Virus record (IMG/VR): IMGVR_UViG_3300032242_002920 | Location: 62,001 to 126,000 of that record | Length of the DNA: 64,000 nucleotides | From: a virus | Direction: 5' to 3' (one strand) | Part shown: piece after piece, positions 9,811-18,368 of the stretch | How positions within the stretch are numbered: position 1 is the first letter of the stretch | Layout: each line of letters begins with the position of its first letter | The notes under the pieces: model-generated | What the model saw: the letters and a program-made list of their open reading frames with translations, nothing else | The model's database searches: none | Told to the model about the DNA's origin: nothing | Made by a program: the position numbers and the translations under genes

Positions 9811-10336
9811 TTTTATATCCTAGTGCTGTAAGGCCAACTGCAAACGCATCGCTATGATCAAATACTTTTTTCCACTCTGGTTTAAAACGTTCTGTAGATG
9901 GAAGAAGCTCGATGACGCCGTTTCTAACGGCGACTTTTGTTGCTGTTCCACTACCACCAATGTTTTTCTTTACTGTTGATGCTGCAATTTGCTTAATTTT
10001 GATTCCACTTTGTATTGCTACTACCTGCACCGCTGTAATGGCAGTCATGGCCTTTTGTCTGTGGATGACATTTCCTACATTTCCTCCAGTTGGAGGAACA
10101 ATTTCATTAGCTATTATATCAGGTTTAAAAAATTTAATCAAATCGTTTGAAGTATGCGCCCAATATTCAATAATTCTAAGTTTATGATCCTGATAAGTTT
10201 CGCCCTCTAATTTTTCTACGCCTTTAATGCCTGAAGATGGGTAAGATTCTATTCCTGATGTAATTTCCTTAGGTCCAGTTTCAAGCAAAGCATAGCCCAT
10301 TCGATCAGCGCCGGGATCAAATGCTAATACTCTCAT
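9791..10336 (-). CDS. ruvC: RuvC-like Holliday junction resolvase
   Basis: 181 aa, close to the ~170-190 aa expected for RuvC. The RNase H-fold catalytic acidic residues are visible: D7 in LAFDPGADRMGYALLE, E near residue 76 in IIANEIVPP, and the C-terminal DHSDAFAVGL pair at ~161-164. The enzyme would cut four-way junctions during phage recombination or debranch DNA before packaging. Start ATG 10336 overlaps the stop of the upstream exonuclease (ATGA), tying it to the RecA-nuclease cluster. Confidence 0.88.
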   Translation of the reverse strand: MRVLAFDPGADRMGYALLETGPKEITSGIESYPSSGIKGVEKLEGETYQDHKLRIIEYWAHTSNDLIKFFKPDIIANEIVPPTGGNVGNVIHRQKAMTAITAVQVVAIQSGIKIKQIAASTVKKNIGGSGTATKVAVRNGVIELLPSTERFKPEWKKVFDHSDAFAVGLTALGYKIEKRTK

Positions 10337-11091
10337 TCTGACCCTCTAATCGGTAGCTCCCAAGTTTCTGCCGAATTTGGAATATTTCCGTTATCCAAAC
10401 AATCGCTTACATATTGCCATTTATCATAAATGGTATCAATTAGTGGTTGATTTTTATTAAAAATAAACTCTTTAAATTCGTGCGGAGAGTCTTTATTGAT
10501 ACAGAGAACAATTGTTCTTTCAAGATCGAAGAAATCCATATAAATATTCATTTGACATTCATACTTAGCAGCAGACCAATCTGGAAGTGTAGTTCTTTTA
10601 AAATCAAAGCTACCCATTGTTTTAAAATCAACAAGAAATTCGCCTTGACCGGGAATAGTTACCGGGGCAACATCAGCAGATCCTCTACACCAGTGATATG
10701 CCTTAGGCTTACCGTTTTCTTCTGCCCAAATTTTTTGACCCGGACGTTCAATAGCATCAGGCGTAGCGTATCCAAGTTGATTGACGACGATCTCTTGAAG
10801 ATAACCGTGCCAAAAATGACCAACTTGAAAAGTTTTACGCAACCCTCCTCCAATGGAATCTTTTTCAACGGCACCAGTTGCTTTGTCAAATAACTCTCTA
10901 GGACTCAGTGTGCAATCTCCGGATGGGTGCCATGCGTTATCTCCGGTTTTTGGTTCATACTTATAAGTCCATTCAAAATCGCCTGCCGATTCAATAACGC
11001 GGTCAAGGTGTACTGCTAATTTTGTTTTAGTAACAAGTTTGCGAGCCATGCTATGTTTTGTAAGTTTAATCGCCATATGATTCCGTATCAT
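10333..11091 (-). CDS. PD-(D/E)XK exonuclease (Cas4/RecB-like)
   Basis: 252 aa from ATG 11091; ATG 11076 (MAIKLTKHS) is an equally good start. The nuclease core is GSADVAPVTIPGQGEFLVDF followed by K, that is G-x-A-D...D-F-K, the PD-(D/E)XK signature at residues ~140-160. The following YECQMNIYM matches the conserved Q-x-x-x-Y motif of RecB/Cas4-type nucleases. Overlap with the Hjc-like gene upstream and ruvC downstream suggests a recombination or DNA-end processing role together with RecA. Confidence 0.82.
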   Translation of the reverse strand: MIRNHMAIKLTKHSMARKLVTKTKLAVHLDRVIESAGDFEWTYKYEPKTGDNAWHPSGDCTLSPRELFDKATGAVEKDSIGGGLRKTFQVGHFWHGYLQEIVVNQLGYATPDAIERPGQKIWAEENGKPKAYHWCRGSADVAPVTIPGQGEFLVDFKTMGSFDFKRTTLPDWSAAKYECQMNIYMDFFDLERTIVLCINKDSPHEFKEFIFNKNQPLIDTIYDKWQYVSDCLDNGNIPNSAETWELPIRGSE

Positions 11092-11434
11092 CTGCGACTC
11101 TGCGCACTACCAAATCCACAAACCCTTTAGAGTCTGCTAGGCGCGAGTCTGGTTTATAAAAACGAAGAGCAAGAGCAGGTTCTAGTCCTGATGCCCAAGC
11201 TTCGTCTGCAATCTTTTCCATACGAGTTACTAGAGTGGCCTTAGCGGGCTTCTCAGCATCTCCAGTGGTTTTGCATTCAAATAGCATACCACCCACTCTG
11301 GCGCTACCAATCTTTACATCGCCTTGATCATGATCTGCCGCGCCGGAACTAGGAGAACGCTTGCCTTGATAACACTTAGCAATAAATTCTTCATGTTCTA
11401 CTGAACGGGCTTTATTAGTACCTTTACGAGCCAT
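11066..11434 (-). CDS. Hjc/VRR-type endonuclease (small PD-(D/E)XK)
   Basis: ~122 aa from ATG 11434; a TTG two codons upstream is also possible. The sequence SPSSGAADHDQGDVKIG then LFECKTTG gives G-[AS]-x...D-(n)-E-C-K, the catalytic pattern of archaeal Hjc-like junction resolvases and small VRR nucleases. It lies directly between recA (overlap 11 bp) and the RecB-like exonuclease, and the phage encodes a separate RuvC two genes on. It probably nicks branched or junction DNA. Confidence 0.75.
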   Translation of the reverse strand: MARKGTNKARSVEHEEFIAKCYQGKRSPSSGAADHDQGDVKIGSARVGGMLFECKTTGDAEKPAKATLVTRMEKIADEAWASGLEPALALRFYKPDSRLADSKGFVDLVVRRVADDTESYGD

Positions 11435-12503
11435 CTTCAATCACTTCTGCCGATGGTTTTACATTTGTGATAGGACCGTTTTCCTTGACCATGGCCTCAA
11501 GAACTTCTTGACGAAGTTGCTCTTGAACTTTTGGGTTTTCCATAACAAACTTACCAACCGCAGCCTTACCTTGTAACTGGTTCTTTTCGCCGGGAAAAGA
11601 TGGATGCTTGTACCAAGCGCCCGCTGGAGTAATACAACCAAGGCGAGTTGCAATATCAATAATATCCGCGCCCCTGTCAATGCCAACATCGTGAGTAGGA
11701 GTAGTCATCTTGTAATAATCAAACTCTGCGGTACGACGAGAACCTTCGCTAAATTTATTACGAAGAATGGTAGCCTTAAGTCTATGACCCACTTCAGCCT
11801 CTTCCTTGTCCAACTTTTCACGATAAAACTCAGATGCTTTTAATTGAACGCGAATACTGCAACTGTGTTTAAGGGCATGACCGCCGGGAGAGTCAACAAC
11901 ACCGGGCATACGGGCGTTCATCTTGTCACGAATTTGATTGATAAACATGATACCAGTATTATTCTTCCACGCTGGTTGAAGAACATTATGAACTCCCCAA
12001 GTGATTAGACCGGAACGACCGCCTTGAGCGGGTTTGCCGTCAATCTCTGCCTCTGATTCACGCAATAAAGCGCCTACAGAATCAAATAGTACAAAACCTA
12101 CCTCTGGAGCAGCAACAATTTCAGCAAGCATGTTAAATGCCTCCTGACCGTTGTCAGGGCGAGCAATAAGAAGTTCGTTCGTATTTACTCCATGCCTTTC
12201 TGCCCACTTGTTATCAAATCCGGGTTCGACTGCAACAATGGCGCAAACCTTGCCTAGTGCTTGAGCATTAGCAATAGCGTTAAGTCCAATGACGGATGAT
12301 TTGCCAATATCTGGTGGACCAAATACTTCAATAAGATGACCCATTGGCCACCCGCCAATACCGAGCGAATAATCAAGGCTAAGCGAACCTGTGGGAATCA
12401 CATCAAGAGGCCATTCAACATTTCCAGTTGAACCGGCTTTTTCTCCATACTTCTTTTGAAACTTTGCTGCTAAATCTTGTACTGTTTTAGTGTTTGTTGT
12501 CAA
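11424..12503 (-). CDS. recA: RecA-family recombinase
   Basis: 359 aa, the size of bacterial RecA. The start is TTG 12503 preceded by AAGGAAATAAA, a good ribosome-binding site; no ATG fits. Walker A reads EVFGPPDIGKSSVIG (~residues 58-72, canonical RecA is GPESSGKTT), Walker B is VGFVLFDSVGAL, and L2-like MFINQIRDKMNARMPG is present. The N-terminus includes the conserved PTGSLSLDYSLGIGGWPMG. It catalyses homologous pairing and strand exchange for phage recombination-dependent replication and repair. Placed directly after dnaE with 1 bp between. Confidence 0.93.
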   Translation of the reverse strand: MTTNTKTVQDLAAKFQKKYGEKAGSTGNVEWPLDVIPTGSLSLDYSLGIGGWPMGHLIEVFGPPDIGKSSVIGLNAIANAQALGKVCAIVAVEPGFDNKWAERHGVNTNELLIARPDNGQEAFNMLAEIVAAPEVGFVLFDSVGALLRESEAEIDGKPAQGGRSGLITWGVHNVLQPAWKNNTGIMFINQIRDKMNARMPGVVDSPGGHALKHSCSIRVQLKASEFYREKLDKEEAEVGHRLKATILRNKFSEGSRRTAEFDYYKMTTPTHDVGIDRGADIIDIATRLGCITPAGAWYKHPSFPGEKNQLQGKAAVGKFVMENPKVQEQLRQEVLEAMVKENGPITNVKPSAEVIEDGS

Positions 12504-12504
12504 T

Positions 12505-15500
12505 TTATTTCCTTAATATTTCGGCATCATTAAATTTAACACCTTTTGCCGTCTTTGTCAAGCTAAATATAGCAGGAGTCATTTCTTTCCACAAAAATTT
12601 ATATGTAGCCCAATCTTTGGGAAAAACTACAAATTCAACTGCATCACCTTGGTATTCAATATTAACAATACCCATGGCGCTACCGTCCCTCTTTGTTCTT
12701 TTTTCATCAATGTTTGCAATTACTCCCGGCAATGAAACGGTTACAGATTCTTCTGCGTACTCAAGTTCTGCATATGAATCACAAGCGTCAATCGCATCTT
12801 GGTTTATTGCAAAGATTTTATTTGTTTCATCGGTTAGAATAACTCCAAGAAGTTGACGTTCAAGTTTCTGTCTTTCAGACAAAGAAATATCTCTATTCTC
12901 GTAGTTATCCCATGCTCCTGCGTCATACAACGTAGGAAGCCTATTCGCTGGGATAGTTTGCCTTGGCGACCGCTGTTTAAATGCAACGCCATCTTTTTTA
13001 GCTTTTTCTTTTGCCCAATCCCATTCGTCCTGTTCTTCATCAATAGCTGATTCAAGTTTTTCAGGAGATGAAATATCATATTTATTGCGAATTTCTACAA
13101 GCCTAGAAGCGGCGGTTTTACCGATACCCTTTACATTGGAAAAACCAAACAAAATTTGATTATCAATTACCGCAATGTCATCTTGAGATTTCAGGATGTC
13201 TGGAGGCATAACGCTAATGCCCATACGACGACCCTCTGCAACATACTCTCCTGCGGAATCGGGGTTGGTTCTAATACATGAAATTAAAAACTCTGCCGGG
13301 GCTTGATATTTGGCATACAATGTTCTAAATGCAATTGTGGCATAAGCGATAGCGTGTGACTTATTGAATGAGTATTTAGCAAAATCCTCTAACTTATTCC
13401 AAATAACGTCAAGCGTTGTTTGATCAATTTCATTCTCAAGTGCAACCTGCACAAATCCACGATTTTCCCATTCGCCTTCACCGTTATATAGAGCAAGCAT
13501 TTGTTCTGGTTTTTTCTTACCAAGAATCTTACGAACGGCATCAGATTCAGAAAGTGAATATCCAAGTTTGTTAAAAAATGCAATTACCTGCTCCTGATAC
13601 AAAAACCAACCATAAGTCGGCTCAAGAATATCTTCAAGAATCGGATGATCGTATGCTACTTTCTCATCTCCATTACGACGACGGATAAATGAATCAGGCG
13701 CACCTGATCGAATGGGACCGGGACGGTTAAGAGAAACAATAATGCCTAGATCTTCAATAGATCGTGGTTTGAAATCTTTGCAAAGTTGACGAGCATAACC
13801 ACGCTCAATTTGAAATACGCCAAGCGTAAGACCCTGATCGAGCATCTCCCACATTTCAATAATATTTTCATCAAGATTAGACCAATCTAATTCTTTACCA
13901 AGTTGATCCTCCCACTCTTGCAGAGTATCAAGGTTACGAAGACCAAGAAGATCTTGTTTGACAAACATTCTTTTGTCAACATCCGTCATTGGAAAACAAG
14001 TCACCTGTTCCTCTTGCTGACGATTCCACATGCAAGGAAGTTCGTCGTTAAGACGTACATCGGCAACAACCACGCCAGATGGGTGAACACCGTATCCCGA
14101 AATGCGAGATGAAATAGTTTCAACAATGTTGAGCCAATCTTTACGACGTTCAGTGTTAGCCCATTCAGCAACCTCTTTGCCAACATGATCCATAACATAA
14201 ACAGTTTTACCCGGATCTACTTCTTCGGACCAACCAACAGAATCGGCACCAAGAATGTCAATATCAGGAACCTTGTCTACAATTTTCTTAAGATCTTCTT
14301 TGTCTTCCCAAGAAATTCCGCATACTTTGTAACTGCGATCAATTGCAGCCTTAGGCTTAAGACGAGTAATGGTACCGATGGTACGAACATTACCTTCACC
14401 CCAACGGTCCTTAAGGTACTGGCGAACGCGTTTGCGCTCTGCAACTGGAAAATCGTTATCAATGTCGGGATAACCATCTTCGCGGCCCGGATTATAAAAA
14501 CGTTCAAAAATAAGACCATACTTAAGAGGATCAATATCGGTGATGCCTAGAGCATAGGATACAATTGCTCCTGCGGCAGAACCACGACCGGGACCGCGCT
14601 TAATTCCGTTCTTGTTACAAAATTCGCAAAAATCCCAAGCCTGCAAAAAGTAATGTTCAAGTCCTGCGTCAATAAATACTTCCATTTCACGGGCCACTCG
14701 ATTCCAAACCTCTTCGCTGGCATTGTCACCGTAACGGTTATTAATTCCTTGTTCGACAAGATCGAAGAAAAGCTCTGTAGCGGAGGTTTCCTCTTTAGTC
14801 CACGGGCAGTCCTTGGGAATAAAAGCAGGGAGATGTCGCTTTACATCCGGAAGTTGAGCATTGCATTTATCAGCAAGCTCAGCAGAGTTACGTAGAGCTT
14901 CATCTACCGCCGATGTTGGTAGATACGAAAGTGATGCGCGAATCTGTGCTTCGTCTTGAATATAAAGAGATTTAGGATGCCACATCTTACGCTCTTCTAC
15001 TGGCATGTAAATGTCTTCACCAGTTTGCATAGCAACAAAAGCATCATGAAGATCATACTGCTCAGGACTAGCAAAGTGGGCATCGGTTGCGTAAATGAGT
15101 GGGATGCCACGCTCTTGGGCCAGACCGACAAGAATCGTATTGAGGGCCATATGCTCCTCGCCGGGATAAGTATGAATTTCGATGTAAAAGTTTTCACCAA
15201 AAATATCAAGGTATTTGTTAAGAGGTTCATAAGGGTCGCCCTTCATAACGCCCTGTGCTACAAGCCCCTGAATGCAGGCAGAAGTGGCAAAAAGACCCTC
15301 GCTGCGATGCTTGAGCATATCCCAATTAACACGACCAACGAATCTATAATTAGTTGATGCATCATCAACAAGTCGCCAAAGATTACGCAAACCTTCGTCG
15401 GTCATTGCACCCGCAATAAAGTGCGCTTGATCTCGCTCTTGTTTAGCAAACTCGGTTTTAGTTCCATGATAAAGCTCGCATCCAAATACGGGTTTAATAT

Positions 15501-15672
15501 CATACTCGGCCATCGTTTTAGCAAACTCAAGGTGGCCACTGACCGTACCGTGATCGGTAATACCACAGCATGAGCAACCGATTTCTTGACATCTAATTGC
15601 AATTTCTCGACACGTTGAAAGGCCGTCTAGGGCGCTATATTCAGAATGATTATGAATCGGTGCAAATGACAA
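12505..15672 (-). CDS. dnaE: DNA polymerase III alpha subunit (DnaE type)
   Basis: 1055 aa, slightly shorter than bacterial DnaE (~1160). The start is TTG 15672, immediately after the preceding TAA. The PHP domain is at the N-terminus (PIHNHSEYSALDGL, GITDHGTVSGH). The family C palm has GPGRGSAAGAIVSYALG at ~360 and the catalytic PDIDNDFP at ~403; LNRPGPIRSGAPDSF is the conserved downstream motif. A C-terminal OB-like region (SLPGVIANIDEKRTKRDG) is retained. It is the phage replicative polymerase; no epsilon or clamp gene is seen in the window, so host partners may be used. Confidence 0.96.
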   Translation of the reverse strand: MSFAPIHNHSEYSALDGLSTCREIAIRCQEIGCSCCGITDHGTVSGHLEFAKTMAEYDIKPVFGCELYHGTKTEFAKQERDQAHFIAGAMTDEGLRNLWRLVDDASTNYRFVGRVNWDMLKHRSEGLFATSACIQGLVAQGVMKGDPYEPLNKYLDIFGENFYIEIHTYPGEEHMALNTILVGLAQERGIPLIYATDAHFASPEQYDLHDAFVAMQTGEDIYMPVEERKMWHPKSLYIQDEAQIRASLSYLPTSAVDEALRNSAELADKCNAQLPDVKRHLPAFIPKDCPWTKEETSATELFFDLVEQGINNRYGDNASEEVWNRVAREMEVFIDAGLEHYFLQAWDFCEFCNKNGIKRGPGRGSAAGAIVSYALGITDIDPLKYGLIFERFYNPGREDGYPDIDNDFPVAERKRVRQYLKDRWGEGNVRTIGTITRLKPKAAIDRSYKVCGISWEDKEDLKKIVDKVPDIDILGADSVGWSEEVDPGKTVYVMDHVGKEVAEWANTERRKDWLNIVETISSRISGYGVHPSGVVVADVRLNDELPCMWNRQQEEQVTCFPMTDVDKRMFVKQDLLGLRNLDTLQEWEDQLGKELDWSNLDENIIEMWEMLDQGLTLGVFQIERGYARQLCKDFKPRSIEDLGIIVSLNRPGPIRSGAPDSFIRRRNGDEKVAYDHPILEDILEPTYGWFLYQEQVIAFFNKLGYSLSESDAVRKILGKKKPEQMLALYNGEGEWENRGFVQVALENEIDQTTLDVIWNKLEDFAKYSFNKSHAIAYATIAFRTLYAKYQAPAEFLISCIRTNPDSAGEYVAEGRRMGISVMPPDILKSQDDIAVIDNQILFGFSNVKGIGKTAASRLVEIRNKYDISSPEKLESAIDEEQDEWDWAKEKAKKDGVAFKQRSPRQTIPANRLPTLYDAGAWDNYENRDISLSERQKLERQLLGVILTDETNKIFAINQDAIDACDSYAELEYAEESVTVSLPGVIANIDEKRTKRDGSAMGIVNIEYQGDAVEFVVFPKDWATYKFLWKEMTPAIFSLTKTAKGVKFNDAEILRK

Positions 15673-15933
15673 TTAAATTTCTCTTTCTGCGGCTTTTTGT
15701 GTACCAATAATTCCAATAATAACTCCAAGAAGAAAACCACCTTCTTGACCATGACCTTCTTTATCTTGAATCCAATGCATTAGATCTATTTTAGCAGAAT
15801 CATCGAGTCCAAGCGATTCTAACATAATGTCTAATGCGCCCATCTGTTCTTTTTTATCTTCGCCAGTATGGACCGCCTTAAAATCATCAAGGCGGCCCAT
15901 AGCAAAAACGAGATCAGATTTTTTAAGTTGCAC
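15673..15933 (-). CDS. Small protein between SSB and DnaE, hydrophobic C-terminus
   Basis: 86 aa. I chose GTG 15933, 11 bp inside the end of the SSB gene and after AAGGCAA; longer readings merely run antisense-free through the SSB gene in another frame. The N-terminal two thirds are charged (VHTGEDKKEQMGALDIMLE). The last 25 residues hold GGFLLGVIIGIIG, a short hydrophobic run that could be a membrane or protein-contact segment. Function not recognised; position inside the replisome operon suggests an accessory to the polymerase. Confidence 0.65.
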   Translation of the reverse strand: MQLKKSDLVFAMGRLDDFKAVHTGEDKKEQMGALDIMLESLGLDDSAKIDLMHWIQDKEGHGQEGGFLLGVIIGIIGTQKAAEREI

Positions 15934-16909
15934 TTGCCTTGTTAGCAAACCGCTCCTTAAGCCTTTCAAAGGATGCTTGACTATCCTCTGATCCGGCTGG
16001 AGTGCTGCTAGGTGCAGCAGCGGGCTTACTAGCGGCAATTGCTGGCTTGGTCTTACGACCTCCGCCAAAACGCTGTTCAATATGATCGATAGGCGTTACA
16101 AGCTCCTCATAACGATCCTTGTCGGAAAGTTCATTAAGTCGCTTATCAACAAGAATCTGACCAACCATCTGAGCGGCCTCAATGTCACCCTTGGCAACAA
16201 TGTCATCCTTAACCTCATCAAGTTCATCAGCAATATAAGTGATACCGTCAAGATTTTCAAAAAGAGCAGAAAGATCTACTGGCATCTCCATGTAAGGAAC
16301 AAAATCATAGCGAGAATTTACATCCTTGCCACGACGAGTAACTTCAACGGGAAGCTCGCTTAGTGGACCCTGTGACTCATCAAGTGAGCCAAGTGGCGAC
16401 CAAACAAGAAACGCCGATTGAATAATAAGACCAATTGCGGGCTGAGCAACTTCCTCAGATCCAGTTTCAGTCTTACGAGTAAACGTGTCCGTCTTAACAG
16501 TAAAACCAACGGGACGCTTACGACCCTTAACAACCTCAAATTCAGGTTCAAGCTCAAGGGCTACGCCAATACAACGAGTACGAGGTTTATTGCCAAGACG
16601 ATCCTCAAGATCATCATAATTTTCATTTCCTGCAAGTGGATCCTTGCGAGATACAAATGACTCATACTTAGTGTATGTTTCACCATTTGACTTTTCTGCC
16701 GTTCCTACTGGAATAAATTCGTGTAGGTCGGCAACAACAACTGCATTGGGATCGTTGTCTTCAAAATTCGAAAGAACGAGAATGTACTTCTTCTCGCCAT
16801 CTTCGCGCCAACGGATTTCTGGAGCAAAGCCGCGAAGCTTTGTCCCACCCTTTCGGCTAGCAGCTTGTTCAACTGCACCGAGGCCCCTGCGGGGCTGATA
16901 ATTCGGCAT
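15923..16909 (-). CDS. Putative single-stranded DNA-binding protein
   Basis: 328 aa with start ATG 16909 behind AAAGGAAATA. The core (residues ~25-230) is beta-rich with aromatic and charged residues (RWREDGEKKYILVLSNFEDN, FTVKTDTFTRKTE, AFLVWSPLG). It is followed by an acidic helical region and a low-complexity Ala/Pro/Ser tail (KPAIAASKPAAAPSSTPAG) before a short charged end. This layout, the distance to dnaE and the strong promoter in front fit phage SSB proteins of the large-actinophage type, but no hallmark catalytic or zinc motif exists, so the call is by context. Confidence 0.55.
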   Translation of the reverse strand: MPNYQPRRGLGAVEQAASRKGGTKLRGFAPEIRWREDGEKKYILVLSNFEDNDPNAVVVADLHEFIPVGTAEKSNGETYTKYESFVSRKDPLAGNENYDDLEDRLGNKPRTRCIGVALELEPEFEVVKGRKRPVGFTVKTDTFTRKTETGSEEVAQPAIGLIIQSAFLVWSPLGSLDESQGPLSELPVEVTRRGKDVNSRYDFVPYMEMPVDLSALFENLDGITYIADELDEVKDDIVAKGDIEAAQMVGQILVDKRLNELSDKDRYEELVTPIDHIEQRFGGGRKTKPAIAASKPAAAPSSTPAGSEDSQASFERLKERFANKASAT

Positions 16910-16965
16910 ATTATTTCCTTTGTGTTATGGCCTACAATGAGGCTCTTTGCCAATTTACAACTATG

Positions 16966-16994
16966 AGTATATCACATTTTTTCGTCAAACTCAA
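16966..16994 (-). promoter_or_regulatory. Sigma-70-type promoter for the SSB-polymerase-RecA genes
   Basis: Read on the minus strand: -35 TTGAGT (16994-16989), exactly 17 bp, -10 TATACT (16971-16966). The -35 lies inside the end of the small upstream gene, the -10 just after its stop. Transcription would begin near 16959, ~50 nt before the SSB ATG, giving a leader that contains its AAAGGAAAT ribosome-binding site. Confidence 0.75.
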
Positions 16995-17136
16995 GAGATT
17001 TCATTAATTCAACTCTTTCGTCATCAGAAAGCTGCCGAACGGAAGTTTTACCAAAGCGCTTAATAACGCGGTTAATTGCACCGTGTTTTTCAGCGGATAA
17101 AATTTCTGTTTTTTCGACACCTGTGTATTTTCTCAT
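16972..17136 (-). CDS. Small conserved-looking protein (54 aa)
   Basis: An open frame from ATG 17136 to TGA at 16972-16974, 54 residues beginning MRKYTGVEKTEILSAEKHGA and rich in Lys, Arg and Glu. It fills the only gap in the replication block between primase (18 bp upstream) and the SSB promoter, its codon use resembles the neighbours and it reads as a helical basic protein. No family was recognised. The SSB promoter -35 is embedded in its 3' end. Confidence 0.6.
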   Translation of the reverse strand: MRKYTGVEKTEILSAEKHGAINRVIKRFGKTSVRQLSDDERVELMKSLEFDEKM

Positions 17137-17154
17137 ATAAATTATGTGTCCGAT

Positions 17155-18159
17155 CTATGCATAAATGGGGTTATTATAAAGCCCGATTGTTATTTCTGAG
17201 TTTTCAACCATTCTACGCTCACCAACATCGTCTTCCCAAGCTATTTCCATTTCCATAACTGGAATATATCGATCTAGGTATGAAACTAAATCGTCTCGCC
17301 ATTTACAACCAGCCTGATCATTGTCTTGAGCAAGCACCACTCCATGTTGCCATTTTCTAAGCAGTCGCATTTGTTCCTTACTGACAGTTGCTCCAAACGT
17401 GGCAACGGCTGGAATGTTTAAAGATGCTAAATACAAAACAGTTGGTACAGATTCAACAACAACAATTGGTTTTTCACATTGAATAGCCATGTCTAATCCG
17501 TATAAAGTCGTCTTTTTTGGAAAGTCATTTGTATTAGTGTACTTAGGAACCCACTTTGGCCTTTCACCAATCCAACGATTTTGCCATCCAACTAATTTTT
17601 CTTGATGAATATGAGGAAGAACAATTGACTCAGATATAAATTCTTGATCATTTAATTTTCGAATAGTTTTAGTATTTACGCCAAGTCTGTAAATCAATCT
17701 TACGGACTCGCTGATACCTCGTTCTTCAAACCATGGGTGATTAACTTCTTCCCATTGGAGTAAAACATTTCCATTGAACCAAGGTAAAACATCTTCTTCA
17801 GCCTTTTTAATTTTTGGAGATAACAGCCTATTTACTTCTTCTAAAAATCCCTCGTCGGTTTGAAAAATTTTTGACGAAAATTGTTTAAGCCAATCAATTG
17901 CTTGATCTTCTTCGCAATTTCGAATAGCCATTGTAAGAGATAGAAGGGTGCCACCTCCACATACAAAGCAATTAAATACTTTTTTGTCTCTATTGATTGA
18001 GAACTTTCCAGTTCGGTCTCCATTTTTATGAAGATTCCATGGATCGGGACAATGACCGTGATCTTCACCACGGTCATTATATCCAATGGGTTCAAAGCCA
18101 ATGGCAGCTTCAAACTCATCAACGTCTAGAGTCTCAACAATTTTATAATATTCTTTCAC
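17155..18159 (-). CDS. DNA primase (DnaG-like, zinc finger plus TOPRIM)
   Basis: 334 aa, starting at GTG 18159 in a GTGA overlap with the upstream gene. The N-terminus has a CHC2-type zinc finger (HCPDPWNLH...FNCFVCGGG, residues ~34-70). The TOPRIM core follows with PIVVVESVPT (metal-binding Glu) and LAQDNDQAGCKW (D-x-D-x-A-G) at ~215-275. It lacks the long helicase-binding C-terminus of cellular DnaG. It synthesises RNA primers for lagging-strand replication, alongside the phage DnaB-like helicase and DnaC-like loader encoded just upstream. Confidence 0.88.
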   Translation of the reverse strand: MKEYYKIVETLDVDEFEAAIGFEPIGYNDRGEDHGHCPDPWNLHKNGDRTGKFSINRDKKVFNCFVCGGGTLLSLTMAIRNCEEDQAIDWLKQFSSKIFQTDEGFLEEVNRLLSPKIKKAEEDVLPWFNGNVLLQWEEVNHPWFEERGISESVRLIYRLGVNTKTIRKLNDQEFISESIVLPHIHQEKLVGWQNRWIGERPKWVPKYTNTNDFPKKTTLYGLDMAIQCEKPIVVVESVPTVLYLASLNIPAVATFGATVSKEQMRLLRKWQHGVVLAQDNDQAGCKWRDDLVSYLDRYIPVMEMEIAWEDDVGERRMVENSEITIGLYNNPIYA

Positions 18160-18368
18160 TTTTGTTTTGGTTTAGGCAAAGTTTTCATAAGTTTATTTGC
18201 TTCGAGCACAACATCAGAATTTAAATGCTTTCCAGTTTTACCACAGTCGCAGTAAGTTGTCCAAACTTTGCTATTTTTGTTAAGTGTAGCATCTGTTGGA
18301 TGTCCGCATCTGCGACATGACAAAGCAATTTCCATTGCTCGTTCAATTGACCCTTTGTCATTACTCAT
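18156..18368 (-). CDS. Small zinc-ribbon protein
   Basis: 70 aa from ATG 18368 (MSNDKGSIERAM). It contains CRRCGHPTDATL...TTYCDCGKTGKH, that is CxxC-(n)-CxC, a zinc ribbon-like arrangement. It overlaps the helicase stop at its start and the primase GTG at its end, so it is translated within the helicase-primase unit. A bridging or nucleic-acid-binding role is possible; nothing specific is recognised. Confidence 0.7.
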   Translation of the reverse strand: MSNDKGSIERAMEIALSCRRCGHPTDATLNKNSKVWTTYCDCGKTGKHLNSDVVLEANKLMKTLPKPKQK

